Shown here piece by piece: positions 6,214-15,096 of a stretch of DNA of 18,855 nucleotides. The translations under genes were made by a program, and so were the position numbers. This DNA comes from an uncultured Clostridia bacterium. GTDB lineage: Bacteria; Bacillota; Clostridia; TANB77; CAG-508. The stretch is from positions 1 through 18,855 of the forward strand of contig CAKPHD010000032.1 in assembly GCA_934155625.1 (NCBI GenBank), read 5' to 3'. The notes beneath the pieces were generated by a model, which did not search any database, had not been told where the DNA came from, and saw only the letters and a program-made list of their open reading frames with translations. The first letter of the stretch is position 1. Every line of letters starts with the position of its first letter.

Positions 6214-8214
6214 ATGAGATATTCCAAAGAAGAATTAGAATTGGATAAGGCATTAGAAAAAGAGTGGATAATAACAAATGGGATAGGAGGATTTGCATCA
6301 TCAACAATAATAGGGGCAAATACAAGAAAATATCATGGATTACTTGTAAGCCCAATAATTCCTCCTGCCAGAAGAAGACTTATATTATCAAAATTAGATG
6401 AAAGTATAGAAGTAGGTGGAACAAAATACGAATTGTTTACTAATGTGGGAAAAAACTATATTTCTCAAGGATATAAATATCAAGAGAGTTTTACAAAAGA
6501 GATTTTACCAACATTTGAATATAAAGTAGAAGATGTTGTTATTACTAAAACAATTTGTATGGAACATTTTAAAAATACAGTGGGAGTATATTATAAAATT
6601 AAAAATGGAGCTAAACATTCAAAATTAATATTAGCACCAGTAATGAATTTTAGAAATGCACATGGTATAAATAAAGATCATCAATTCAAACTAAAACAAC
6701 AAATGAAAAATAAAAAATTAGAAGTAGAAATAGATGATGGAAATCCAATTTATATTACAATAAATGATGGAAATTATATAGAGCACAAAGATGATATATT
6801 TTATAATATGTTTTACATAGAAGAAGAAAAAAGAGGATTTGAACCAGAAGAAAATCATGTTGTACCAGGAAGATATGAAATAGAAATTGAACCAAATGAA
6901 GAAAAAGAGATTTCTTTTATATGTTCAACAGAAGAAAATATAGAAGAACTAGATGCAAGAGCGTTAATATTAAAAGAAACAGTGCGTTTAAATAAAATTT
7001 TTAATAAATCTGGATTACTAGGAAATGAAAACGAGGAATTAATAAAAACATTTTTGATAGCAACAGATAATTTTATAATAAAAAGACCGCTATTTAATAC
7101 ATATTCAGCAATAGCAGGGTATCCATGGTTTTTAGATTGGATGAGAGATACATTAATTTCATTTGAAGGATTATTTTTGGTAACTAAGAGATTTGACAAC
7201 GCAAAAAAAGTTTTGCAACATTGTATTAGAGATATAAAATATGGACTAATTCCAAATACATATAGTGAAGATGACTATAGACCATTATATAATAGTGTTG
7301 ATGCATCATTATTATTCTTTGAACAAGTAAAAAAATATCTTGAATATACAAATGACTATCAATTTGTAATGCAAGATATTTATCCTAAAATGGAAAATAT
7401 TATAGAAAATTATGCTAAAGGAATAGATTTAGATAATAATAATATTTATATGGATACAGATGGACTAATTGTTTCTGGAACAGAAAATACTCAAAATACA
7501 TGGATGGATGCAAAATATGCAGGAATAGCAGTAACACCACGTAATGGTAAAGCAGTAGAAATAAATGCTATGTGGTATAATGCTTTAAAAATAATGCAAG
7601 AACTTGCAACAAGTAATAATGAAGCAGACAAAGCTAAAAAATATGAAAAGATGGCTACAAAATGTAAAAAATCATATCAAAACCAGTTCTACAATAAACG
7701 TAGAAAATGCTTATATGATGTACTTGGAGATAGTAAAATTAGACCAAATCAATTATTTGCATTAAGTTTAACATATCCTGTATTAGATGCTACATCAGAA
7801 GAAGCAAGAAATATGTTTGAAACAGTTACTAAAAAGTTATTGAATAATTATGGATTAAAATCTTTAGCTAAAGGTGAAGAAAATTATGTTGAAGTATATG
7901 AAGGTGATGGTTACAGAAGAGATTTTAGCTACCATCAAGGAATTACTTGGACATGGCTTTTAGGACCATACTATAATGCATTAAAGAGATTAGCAACAAG
8001 TAGCAAAACTAAAAAAGATAAGGCCAAATATGAAGAACAATTAAAAGAATTTGTAGATAATGTAACAAAAACATTTTCTAAAGAGATTAATGAAAGAGGC
8101 TGTGTAGGCAGTATTGCGGAAATATATGATTCTAAAAGACCATATGCTCCTAAAGGTGCTTTTGCACAAGCTTGGAGTGTGGCAGAAGTCTTTCGCATCA
8201 TATTAGGAGTTTAA
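6214..8214 (+). CDS. Glycogen debranching enzyme (amylo-alpha-1,6-glucosidase, GH133 type)
   Basis: Hydrolyses alpha-1,6 branch points of glycogen or limit dextrins, 666 residues, probably cytoplasmic (no signal peptide). The N-terminal GDE_N beta domain (about 1-230) begins with the diagnostic EWIITNGIGGFASST and NTRKYHGLLV. The C-terminal alpha/alpha-barrel (about 270-666) carries YPWFLDWMRDT (D308 and D312), RDIKYGLIPN, YNSVDASLLFF, TWMDAKY and SYHQGITWTWLLGPY. The start is set by GAGGAGG within the end of the upstream gene. The gene is only two bases from the yvcK-like gene and in one operon with murB, an unusual mix of cell-wall and glycogen functions. A glucan phosphorylase lies about 4 kb downstream, so the two probably act in one glycogen or maltodextrin degradation route. 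It ends five bases before long inverted-repeat element B. Confidence 0.92.
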   Translation: MRYSKEELELDKALEKEWIITNGIGGFASSTIIGANTRKYHGLLVSPIIPPARRRLILSKLDESIEVGGTKYELFTNVGKNYISQGYKYQESFTKEILPTFEYKVEDVVITKTICMEHFKNTVGVYYKIKNGAKHSKLILAPVMNFRNAHGINKDHQFKLKQQMKNKKLEVEIDDGNPIYITINDGNYIEHKDDIFYNMFYIEEEKRGFEPEENHVVPGRYEIEIEPNEEKEISFICSTEENIEELDARALILKETVRLNKIFNKSGLLGNENEELIKTFLIATDNFIIKRPLFNTYSAIAGYPWFLDWMRDTLISFEGLFLVTKRFDNAKKVLQHCIRDIKYGLIPNTYSEDDYRPLYNSVDASLLFFEQVKKYLEYTNDYQFVMQDIYPKMENIIENYAKGIDLDNNNIYMDTDGLIVSGTENTQNTWMDAKYAGIAVTPRNGKAVEINAMWYNALKIMQELATSNNEADKAKKYEKMATKCKKSYQNQFYNKRRKCLYDVLGDSKIRPNQLFALSLTYPVLDATSEEARNMFETVTKKLLNNYGLKSLAKGEENYVEVYEGDGYRRDFSYHQGITWTWLLGPYYNALKRLATSSKTKKDKAKYEEQLKEFVDNVTKTFSKEINERGCVGSIAEIYDSKRPYAPKGAFAQAWSVAEVFRIILGV

Positions 8215-8218
8215 ATAA

Positions 8219-8483
8219 AAATTAAGAATTTTTTATTTTTACATTTGTTTAATTATAAATATTATAAAATTATAACTTTGCATTTCATTACTCGGCTTAT
8301 TACGAAACTTAAGAAATTCTAACTTATTTTATGGCACCCTTCCACTCTCGTGAACTCTTTCCATAAAATTGCATAGAATTTCTAGCGTTTCTCCATGCAC
8401 ATTCGCAATTTCATTTAAAGTTATAGTTTTATAATATTTATTAAAAATAGACTAAATAAGTAAAAATAAAAAAATCTTAATTT
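8219..8483. repeat. Long inverted-repeat intergenic element B (MITE-like or structured RNA)
   Basis: This fills nearly the whole gap between the debranching gene and holA. Distal arms 8221-8241 and 8461-8481 match as inverted repeats at 20 of 21 bases and extend to 8219/8483. Proximal arms 8256-8279 and 8417-8440 match at 23 of 24. Unequal, poorly matched stretches (8242-8255; 8441-8460) form an internal bulge. Inside lies a second stem: agaaattcta (8311-8320) with tagaatttct, plus ttttatgg with ccataaaa. The less AT-rich core has cactctcgtg and, on the right, ctccatgcacattcgc followed by tttcatttaaag, shared with element A. No coding potential is visible. The shape is compatible with a miniature inverted-repeat transposon or a structured read-through or terminator element. 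holA's ribosome binding site is just outside it. Confidence 0.75.
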
Positions 8484-8502
8484 ACATATAAAAGGAGTAG
8501 AT

Positions 8503-9528
8503 ATGTTAAAAGTTGAAGAATTAGAAAAACAACTAAATCAAGGAAGCACCAGAGGAATTTATTTGTTATATGGAGAAGACACATTTTTGCTAGAACAACA
8601 ATTAAACAAAATAAAGAAAAACTTTGGGGAAACAATAAAAGGAATAAACTACATATATATTGATGAAAACAGTATACAAGAATTAATTGCAGACATAGAA
8701 ACTCCTGCATTTGGATATCCAAATAAACTAATAATAGCAAGAGAAACAGGGATATTTAAAAGAGAAGTAAAAGGCAGAAGCGGAGGAGCAAGTAAAGAAT
8801 TAAAAGATAAAATAAACAGCTATTTAAAAGAAAATATAGATATGATAAATGAATCTGTAATACTTGTATTTGTTGAAAATCAAGCAGAAAAAAATTCGAT
8901 TTATAATACCATTGAAAAAATAGGAACAGTATGCAATTTTGAAGAACAAAAGCCATTTCAGATTATAAAAAGATTAAAAGCAATATGTAATGCATATAAG
9001 GTAAATGTTGATGAAAATACACTTCAATATTTAATAGAAAGTTGCGGAACCAATATGCAAGACTTAATAAATGAAATTCGAAAACTTATTGAATATGCAG
9101 GAGAAAGTGGCGCAATCCAAAAACAAGATATAGACAAGCTATGTATAAAGAAAATAGAAAGTATAATATTCGATTTGACAGACAATCTAGGGCAAAAGAA
9201 AGTAAAAGAAGCAATGGAAGTATTATACAATCTAATTGCATCAAAAGAGCCAATTCAGAAGATTTTAATAACATTATATAATCACTTTAAAAAATTATAT
9301 TTTGTAAAATTAGCTATTTATTATAATAAAGATATTGCTCAAAGCTTACAGCTAAAGCCTAATCAAATGTTTTTGGTAAATAAATATAAATTGCAAGCAA
9401 AAGGATTTAAAACATCAGAACTTAGAAAGATTATACAAGAATTAGAAGATTTAGACTATAAGTATAAAATAGGATTAATTGACTTAAATGTAGGATTAGA
9501 AGCAATACTTTGTGTGTATTGCTCATAA
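8503..9528 (+). CDS. holA: DNA polymerase III delta subunit
   Basis: Clamp-loader subunit that opens the beta sliding clamp, 341 residues, the usual HolA/YqeN length. The N-terminus has the family hallmark YLLYGEDTFLLEQQLNKIKK. It is followed by the AAA+-like lid region (VILVFVENQAEKNSIYNTIEK, with a partner-like segment) and a helical C-terminal collar domain (about 215-341: IESIIFDLTDNLGQKKVKEAMEVL and LITLYNHFKKLYFVKLAIYY). As in other delta subunits, no Walker A motif is seen. The start is supported by AAAGGAG five bases upstream. The next gene, a class A PBP, starts 18 bases after the stop, so the two are probably co-transcribed. Recognition rests on overall pattern, as this family is weakly conserved. 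Confidence 0.88.
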   Translation: MLKVEELEKQLNQGSTRGIYLLYGEDTFLLEQQLNKIKKNFGETIKGINYIYIDENSIQELIADIETPAFGYPNKLIIARETGIFKREVKGRSGGASKELKDKINSYLKENIDMINESVILVFVENQAEKNSIYNTIEKIGTVCNFEEQKPFQIIKRLKAICNAYKVNVDENTLQYLIESCGTNMQDLINEIRKLIEYAGESGAIQKQDIDKLCIKKIESIIFDLTDNLGQKKVKEAMEVLYNLIASKEPIQKILITLYNHFKKLYFVKLAIYYNKDIAQSLQLKPNQMFLVNKYKLQAKGFKTSELRKIIQELEDLDYKYKIGLIDLNVGLEAILCVYCS

Positions 9529-9546
9529 AAAGGAAAGTGATATTAA

Positions 9547-12060
9547 TTGAAGAAAAAAAAGAAAAAGAAGACAGAAGATGAGAATTATGTTCCAAAAGCT
9601 TTCAGAAAAGACAAAAAGGAGCAAAAGAAAAAAGGCAATAAAAGCAAGGAAGATAAAGAAAAAAAGATAAATAAAAAGGCAATAAAGATAATAATTATTA
9701 TTTGTATTTTAATGGTTATTGGTTTAGGAATATACTTAGGAATTTCTACACGTCGATGGAAAACATTAGCCAAAGAAATGGTTGCATTTCAAAATTCAAC
9801 AGTACTTGATAGTGATGGAAAAGAAATTGCAAAATTAGGCTGTTCAAGAAAAAATACACCAATAAAACTAAATGATGTACAAGATAATTTAAAAAATGCG
9901 TATATAGCAATAGAAGATGAAAGATTTTATAAACATGGTGGAATAGACGTAAAGAGAACTGGAGGAGCAATAATATCATATGTTACACATTTTGGAAAAT
10001 CGTCATATGGTGGAAGTACAATAACACAGCAATTAGTAAAAAATCTTACAGGAGATAATACAGATAGTATTACGAGAAAAGTAAAAGAATGGTGGAAAGC
10101 AGAAATGCTCGAAACAGAGCTATCAAAAGATGAAGTACTAGAAGCATATCTAAATATTATATATGTTGGACCACACATGTATGGAGTAGAAGTAGGAAGC
10201 CAGTATTATTTTAGCAAATCATCCTCAGAATTAGCTTTAGAAGAATGTGCATTTTTAGCAGGGATGAATAATTCACCCAATTCATATAATCCATTTGGTG
10301 AAAAAGATAACTCAGAAAAAATTAAAAAAAGGACAAAAACAGTCTTAAAGAAAATGCTAGATTTAAATTATATTGATGAAACAAGCTACAATACAGCAGT
10401 AAGCAATGTAGATAAGGGAATGAAATTTAAAAAAGGAAAAATAGAAACAGAGAGTGCAGTATATTCTTATCATACAGATGCATTAATTTCACAGATAACA
10501 GAAGATATTGCAAAAAAATATAATATTTCAACTACATTTGCAACGAACTATATTAATATGGCAGGACTAACAGTATATAGTACACAAAATACAAAAATTC
10601 AGGAAACAACAGAAAAAGAGTTTGAAAAATCAAAATATCAAATACAATCTAAAAAAGATGAAGGAAGTGCATCGCAAGCAGCAATGGCAATTATAGATCA
10701 TAAAACGGGAAAAGTTTTAGGATGTGTTGGAGGATTAGGAGAAAAGACAGAAGTAAGACCACTAAATAGAGCTACTCAAAGTGTTAGGCAAACAGGTTCT
10801 TCTATAAAACCGCTATCTGTGTTAATACCTGCAATAGATAAAAAAATAATTACAGCAGCATCTATATATGACGATAGTGAAAAAGATTTTGACAATGGTT
10901 ATCATCCAACAGATTATAATAAACCACTAGGAGAGATAACTGTAAGAAGAGCAGTGGAATCTTCACAAAATATTCCATTTGTAGAAATAATGCAACAATT
11001 AAAACCAACTAATTCTATAAAATATTTAAAGAAGATGGGAATAAGCTCATTAACAAAAGAAGATGAGACACTTGTATTAGCATTAGGAGGATTGCAAAAA
11101 GGAATAAGCCCATTAGAAATGGCAGCAGGTTATGCTATGATAGCAAATGATGGAGTGTATATAGAGCCGACATTTTATTCAAATGTAAATAATAGTTCAC
11201 AAATAACTATTGTAAAAGCAAAGCAAAAAAGAAGAAGAGTGGTATCAAAAGAAGTAGCTTATATAGTTAAAGAAATATTAACACAACCAGTACAAGGTTC
11301 TAAGGGAACAGCGTCATATTGTAAAATTTCAGGAGTAGATGTAGCTGCTAAAACAGGAACTACAGATGAAAATTATGATAGATGGCTTTGTGGATTTACT
11401 CCATATTATACAGCTGCAACTTGGTATGGATTTGATGAAAATGAGACAATAGAATTTAATAAAAGAAATCCAGCAGGTTTATTATGGGCAAATGTAATGT
11501 CAAAAATTCATGTAGGTTTAAAGAGTGCAACATTTGAAAAGCCAAATTCAGTATATAGCTGCAATATATGTGCAGATACTGGAGAAGTAGCAACAACTGG
11601 TTGTACAAATGTATACACAGAGTACTTTTTAAATGGTACAGTACCACAATTATGTGATAAACATTCAGGAACAGAGTTAAAACAAGAAAATACAGAGAAA
11701 AAACAAAATAAACAAGATACGGTTCAGAATATTACACATGATATTGATGCAGTTGATCCTCAATTGGTTGATATACAGCAAACTCAGACAACAACATCAA
11801 AACCTAAAAATACTACAAATGAAAATGAAACACAAACAAATAAAAACAATACAACAAATACAACTAATAATAAAACAGAAAATACAAATAAAAATACAAT
11901 GAATACTAATACAAATACGAATACGAACGCAAATAGTAATACTAATACAAGTACAAATTCAAACACTAATACTACTAATAATAGTAATACAAATACTAAT
12001 AGTTCGACAAGTAATAATACAAATAATACAACAGAAAATACTAATACGAATACGCAATAA
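9547..12060 (+). CDS. Class A penicillin-binding protein (transglycosylase/transpeptidase, PBP1A type)
   Basis: Bifunctional peptidoglycan polymerase, 837 residues. A very Lys-rich cytoplasmic segment (1-45) precedes a single membrane anchor (about 46-67). The GT51 domain has E123-D-E-R-F-Y-K-H-G-G (catalytic Glu), GGSTITQQLVKNL and the Y-L-N-I-I-Y-V-G motif. The transpeptidase domain has S418-S-I-K421 (nucleophile Ser and Lys), S473-Q-N475 and K602-T-G604. A Cys-containing segment (CNICADTG and LCDKHSG) follows, then a long Asn/Thr tail from about 755. The start is TTG at 9547, behind a weak AAAAGGAAAG. No in-frame ATG occurs before the membrane segment, so TTG is needed to keep the basic N-terminus. 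It is probably in one transcript with holA. The family is secure; ponA or mrcA would be a reasonable name, but the paralogue is not determined. Confidence 0.95.
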   Translation: MKKKKKKKTEDENYVPKAFRKDKKEQKKKGNKSKEDKEKKINKKAIKIIIIICILMVIGLGIYLGISTRRWKTLAKEMVAFQNSTVLDSDGKEIAKLGCSRKNTPIKLNDVQDNLKNAYIAIEDERFYKHGGIDVKRTGGAIISYVTHFGKSSYGGSTITQQLVKNLTGDNTDSITRKVKEWWKAEMLETELSKDEVLEAYLNIIYVGPHMYGVEVGSQYYFSKSSSELALEECAFLAGMNNSPNSYNPFGEKDNSEKIKKRTKTVLKKMLDLNYIDETSYNTAVSNVDKGMKFKKGKIETESAVYSYHTDALISQITEDIAKKYNISTTFATNYINMAGLTVYSTQNTKIQETTEKEFEKSKYQIQSKKDEGSASQAAMAIIDHKTGKVLGCVGGLGEKTEVRPLNRATQSVRQTGSSIKPLSVLIPAIDKKIITAASIYDDSEKDFDNGYHPTDYNKPLGEITVRRAVESSQNIPFVEIMQQLKPTNSIKYLKKMGISSLTKEDETLVLALGGLQKGISPLEMAAGYAMIANDGVYIEPTFYSNVNNSSQITIVKAKQKRRRVVSKEVAYIVKEILTQPVQGSKGTASYCKISGVDVAAKTGTTDENYDRWLCGFTPYYTAATWYGFDENETIEFNKRNPAGLLWANVMSKIHVGLKSATFEKPNSVYSCNICADTGEVATTGCTNVYTEYFLNGTVPQLCDKHSGTELKQENTEKKQNKQDTVQNITHDIDAVDPQLVDIQQTQTTTSKPKNTTNENETQTNKNNTTNTTNNKTENTNKNTMNTNTNTNTNANSNTNTSTNSNTNTTNNSNTNTNSSTSNNTNNTTENTNTNTQ
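11812..12057 (+). repeat. Asn/Thr-coding low-complexity tract at the 3' end of the PBP gene
   Basis: About 80 codons, nearly all AAT/AAC/AAA/ACA/ACT/ACG, encode runs of TNTN and NNTN with occasional Ser and Glu. Short overlapping repeats such as actaatacaaatacg make the tract prone to length change. It forms the extracellular, presumably disordered, PBP tail. Confidence 0.85.
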
Positions 12061-12084
12061 TCTATATTAGACTTATTTTATAAC

Positions 12085-12220
12085 TTAATAATATATTGTT
12101 TTTTAATACCTTGGTGTCGCAATCTTCATATTAAAAAGTTAGTATGTAGATTGCTCCATTTCGCATTCGCTACTCTTATTTGGTCGCTTACGCGGTATTT
12201 ACAAAACAATATATTATTAA
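12085..12220. repeat. Intergenic nested-hairpin element C
   Basis: In the 336-base gap between the PBP and phosphorylase genes, ttaataatatattgtttt (12085-12102) has a perfect 18-base inverted copy at 12203-12220. aatacc (12105-12110) pairs with ggtatt (12194-12199). Inside, gcaatct (12119-12125) pairs with agattgc (12148-12154) and, past one mismatch, cata (12127-12130) with tatg (12143-12146). After the inner stem comes ctccatttcgcattcgc, resembling ctccatgcacattcgc of element B, then cgcttacgcgg. The architecture matches elements A and B although the arm sequences differ. It could help end PBP transcription, but there is no clean T-run. Bases 12221-12299 show only AT-rich sequence. Confidence 0.65.
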
Positions 12221-12299
12221 TTTCTTAAACTTTATAAAAAATTACTGTGAATTGTAAAAAAAATAATATTCGAAAGACAAAAAAACTCGAAATTAAATA

Positions 12300-12328
12300 T
12301 TGACAAAAAAAGAAAAGTAGTAGATAAT
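12300..12328 (+). promoter_or_regulatory. Near-consensus sigma-A promoter for the glucan phosphorylase gene
   Basis: TTGACA (12300-12305) and GATAAT (12323-12328) are separated by exactly 17 bases. The transcript would have a leader of about 60 bases containing a small hairpin (tactc/gagta around 12353-12366) and ending in AGGAGG before the ATG. Confidence 0.75.
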
Positions 12329-12396
12329 AATTGTGATTAACAAAAAGAAAAAAGTACTCAAAAGAGTAGTATAAAAAACATAGGAGGAAAATAAAA

Positions 12397-14964
12397 ATGT
12401 ATGTATTCAACAGAATAACAGTAAATCCACAATTACCTAAAAGAATAGGTAGAATAACAGAAATAGCAAATAATTTATGGTGGTCTTGGAACACAGAATT
12501 TCTAAGACTATTCAAAATAATAGATATAGATTTATGGGAAAGATGTAACAAAAACCCAGTAAAATTTTTAAAAGCAGTAGATCAAGAAAAATTAGAGAAA
12601 GCATCAAAAGATGTAGCATTTGTAAAAGAATATGATAAAATAGTAAGTAATTTTGATGCATATATGAATAGTAAAAATACATGGTTTAACTCAAAATATC
12701 CAGACAATAGAAATGATTTAATAGCATATTTCTCAGCAGAATATGGATTAGATCAAACAATAGCAATATATTCAGGAGGACTTGGAATATTATCAGGAGA
12801 TCACTTAAAATCAGCAAGTGATTTAGGAATTCCACTTGTAGCAGTTGGATTATTATATAAAAATGGATATTTTAACCAAGTAATAGATAGATATGGAATG
12901 CAAAGACCAGAATACAGAGATTTAGATTTATATGATTTACCAATAACACCAGTAAAAGATATAGATGGAAATGATTTAATATTATTTATTAAATTTCCAA
13001 AAAGAAGAATATATTTAAAAGTATGGGAAATAAATGTAGGGAGAATTAAATTATATTTAATGGATTCAGACATAGACATAAATAATGATGAAGATAGAGA
13101 TACAACAGCTCGTTTATATGGTGGAGACCAAGAAATGAGAATTAGACAAGAAATAATACTTGGTATGGGAGGAGTAAACCTATTAAGAAGATTAGGGTTA
13201 AAGCCAACAGTTTATCATATGAATGAAGGACATTCTGCATTCTTAAACTTAGAATTGATAAAAAATACAATAAAAGAAAAACAAGTATCATTTGATGTAG
13301 CAAGAGATATAGCGTCATCAAAAACAGTATTTACAACACATACACCAGTACCTGCTGGAAATGACATATTCCCAACAGGATTAGTAGAAAAATATTTCAA
13401 AGACTTCTGGCCAAGATTAGGATTAACAAGAGAAGAATTCTTAAAATTAGGAATGAAACCTTGTGAAGGGCTAGAACCAGGATTTAATATGGGAATATTT
13501 GCATTAAAAATCGCTGGAAAGAAAAATGGTGTAAGTAAATTACATGGAGAAGTATCAAGAGAGTTATTTGCAGATGTATGGCCACATATAGCACCAAGTG
13601 AATCTCCAATAACATATGTAACAAATGGTGTTCATACATGTACATGGTTAGCACCAAAATTAAAAGAATTATATAATAAATATTTAATACCATATTGGCA
13701 AGACAACATTCATGAAAATTCAGTATGGGAGAAAATAAAAACAATTCCAGATGACAAATTATGGGAAGTACACCTTGAAAGAAAAGTAAAATTGTTAGCA
13801 TTAGTAAAAGAAAATGTAACAAAAAGATTAAGACGTGAAGGTGTAAGTTATGATGAAATAAACGAAATGACATCAAAACTAAATCCAAATGCTTTAACAA
13901 TAGGATTTGCAAGAAGATTTGCAACATATAAAAGAGCAACATTAATATTTAAAGATTTAGAAAGAATAACACAAATCTTAAATGATGAAAATAGACCAGT
14001 TCAATTAATATTTGCAGGAAAAGCACATCCAGCAGATAGAGAAGGTGCAGAATTAATTAAATATATTCACGAAATATCAATGAAGCCACAATTTAAAGGA
14101 AAGATATTTATATTAGAAAATTATAATATAGAAATATCAAGATATATGGTAAGTGGTGTTGATGTATGGCTAAATAACCCAAGAAGACCAATGGAAGCAT
14201 CAGGAACAAGTGGACAAAAAGCATCTGTAAATGGAGTTGTAAACTTTAGTATATTAGACGGATGGTGGGCTGAAGGATATAACCAAAAAAATGGATGGTC
14301 AATTGGAACTAATAAAGAATATGCGTCATACGAGGAACAAGATATAGCTGATAGTGAAAGCATATATTATACATTAGAAAATAAGATTATCCCAATATAT
14401 TATAATAAAGACAAAGATGGAATTTCAAAAACATGGATGGAATATATGAAAAATTCAATAATTTCAACAGGTGGGCAATATAGTACAGCAAGAATGTTAG
14501 TTGATTATACAAATAAATTGTATATACCATTATGCAACTTAACTAAAAAATATTATAATGATTTAGACAGAGTTACAGAATTTGATTCTTGGAAAGCAAG
14601 TATGTATTCAAATTGGAAAGATATACAAATTGAACAAGTAGAAAACAATGCAGATAATATTACTGTAGATGCAGGTGCAGAAATAGATGTAAGATGTGCA
14701 GTAACATTACCTAATATTGACCCAGATTCAATTAGAGTTGAAGTATATTACGGAAAATTCTTAGAAAATGGAACTGTACAAGATATTCAAATAATTCCAA
14801 TGAAAATGGAAGGAAAAGAAGAGGAAAATAAAAAATATTATTACGTAGCTAAAATTAAATTGACTACAGGTGGAAATTATGGATATTCATTTAGAGTTAT
14901 GCCTCAAAATGAAATGATACTTGATAGTGAAAATATGGATTTAGTTAAATGGATTGAAAAATAA
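12397..14964 (+). CDS. Alpha-glucan (glycogen/maltodextrin) phosphorylase, GT35, DUF3417-containing type
   Basis: PLP-dependent release of glucose-1-phosphate from alpha-1,4-glucans, 855 residues. The N-terminal ~110 residues match the DUF3417 extension of the short Thermus/Thermotoga-type phosphorylases (RITEIANNLWWSWN). Core motifs: YFSAEYGLDQTIAIYSGGLG, SGDHLKSASDLGIPLVAVG, YHMNEGHSAFLNLE, TTHTPVPAGNDIF, FARRFATYKRATLI and FAGKAHPAD. The PLP-lysine segment is A-S-G-T-S-G-Q-K608-A. Gln at 607 replaces the Met seen in many relatives. No N-terminal allosteric region of the eukaryotic type is present. The start is supported by a strong AGGAGG. It has its own promoter and a terminator, so it is monocistronic. 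It acts with the debranching enzyme encoded about 4 kb upstream. Substrate preference (glycogen or maltodextrin) cannot be decided from sequence. Confidence 0.94.
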   Translation: MYVFNRITVNPQLPKRIGRITEIANNLWWSWNTEFLRLFKIIDIDLWERCNKNPVKFLKAVDQEKLEKASKDVAFVKEYDKIVSNFDAYMNSKNTWFNSKYPDNRNDLIAYFSAEYGLDQTIAIYSGGLGILSGDHLKSASDLGIPLVAVGLLYKNGYFNQVIDRYGMQRPEYRDLDLYDLPITPVKDIDGNDLILFIKFPKRRIYLKVWEINVGRIKLYLMDSDIDINNDEDRDTTARLYGGDQEMRIRQEIILGMGGVNLLRRLGLKPTVYHMNEGHSAFLNLELIKNTIKEKQVSFDVARDIASSKTVFTTHTPVPAGNDIFPTGLVEKYFKDFWPRLGLTREEFLKLGMKPCEGLEPGFNMGIFALKIAGKKNGVSKLHGEVSRELFADVWPHIAPSESPITYVTNGVHTCTWLAPKLKELYNKYLIPYWQDNIHENSVWEKIKTIPDDKLWEVHLERKVKLLALVKENVTKRLRREGVSYDEINEMTSKLNPNALTIGFARRFATYKRATLIFKDLERITQILNDENRPVQLIFAGKAHPADREGAELIKYIHEISMKPQFKGKIFILENYNIEISRYMVSGVDVWLNNPRRPMEASGTSGQKASVNGVVNFSILDGWWAEGYNQKNGWSIGTNKEYASYEEQDIADSESIYYTLENKIIPIYYNKDKDGISKTWMEYMKNSIISTGGQYSTARMLVDYTNKLYIPLCNLTKKYYNDLDRVTEFDSWKASMYSNWKDIQIEQVENNADNITVDAGAEIDVRCAVTLPNIDPDSIRVEVYYGKFLENGTVQDIQIIPMKMEGKEEENKKYYYVAKIKLTTGGNYGYSFRVMPQNEMILDSENMDLVKWIEK

Positions 14965-14969
14965 AGAAA

Positions 14970-15007
14970 AAGAAGAAAAGTTGAGCGGACTTTTCTTCTT
15001 CTTTTTT
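14970..15007 (+). terminator. Intrinsic terminator after the phosphorylase gene
   Basis: A perfect 11-bp stem (aagaagaaaag at 14970-14980 with cttttcttctt at 14990-15000), a 9-base loop, then ctttttt (15001-15007). It starts six bases after the stop codon. Confidence 0.85.
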
Positions 15008-15029
15008 GGAGAAATTTCCAAAAAAAGTA

Positions 15030-15058
15030 TTTACAAAGGCCTAAAAATATAATATAAT
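15030..15058 (+). promoter_or_regulatory. Strong predicted promoter of the sortase/surface-protein cluster
   Basis: TTTACA (15030-15035), a 17-base spacer and a perfect TATAAT (15053-15058) lie directly after the terminator. The leader is about 30 bases and ends in AAAGGGGTGG before the start codon. Confidence 0.75.
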
Positions 15059-15096
15059 GATGCCGTAAAAAATAATAATATAAAGGGGTGGAGCAT

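Noticed and set aside
11812..12057. The AAT/AAC-rich tract as a possible DGR template repeat.
   Set aside because: It has no match to the 745-861 segment, no GC-richer constant positions, and it is the in-frame end of the PBP gene.
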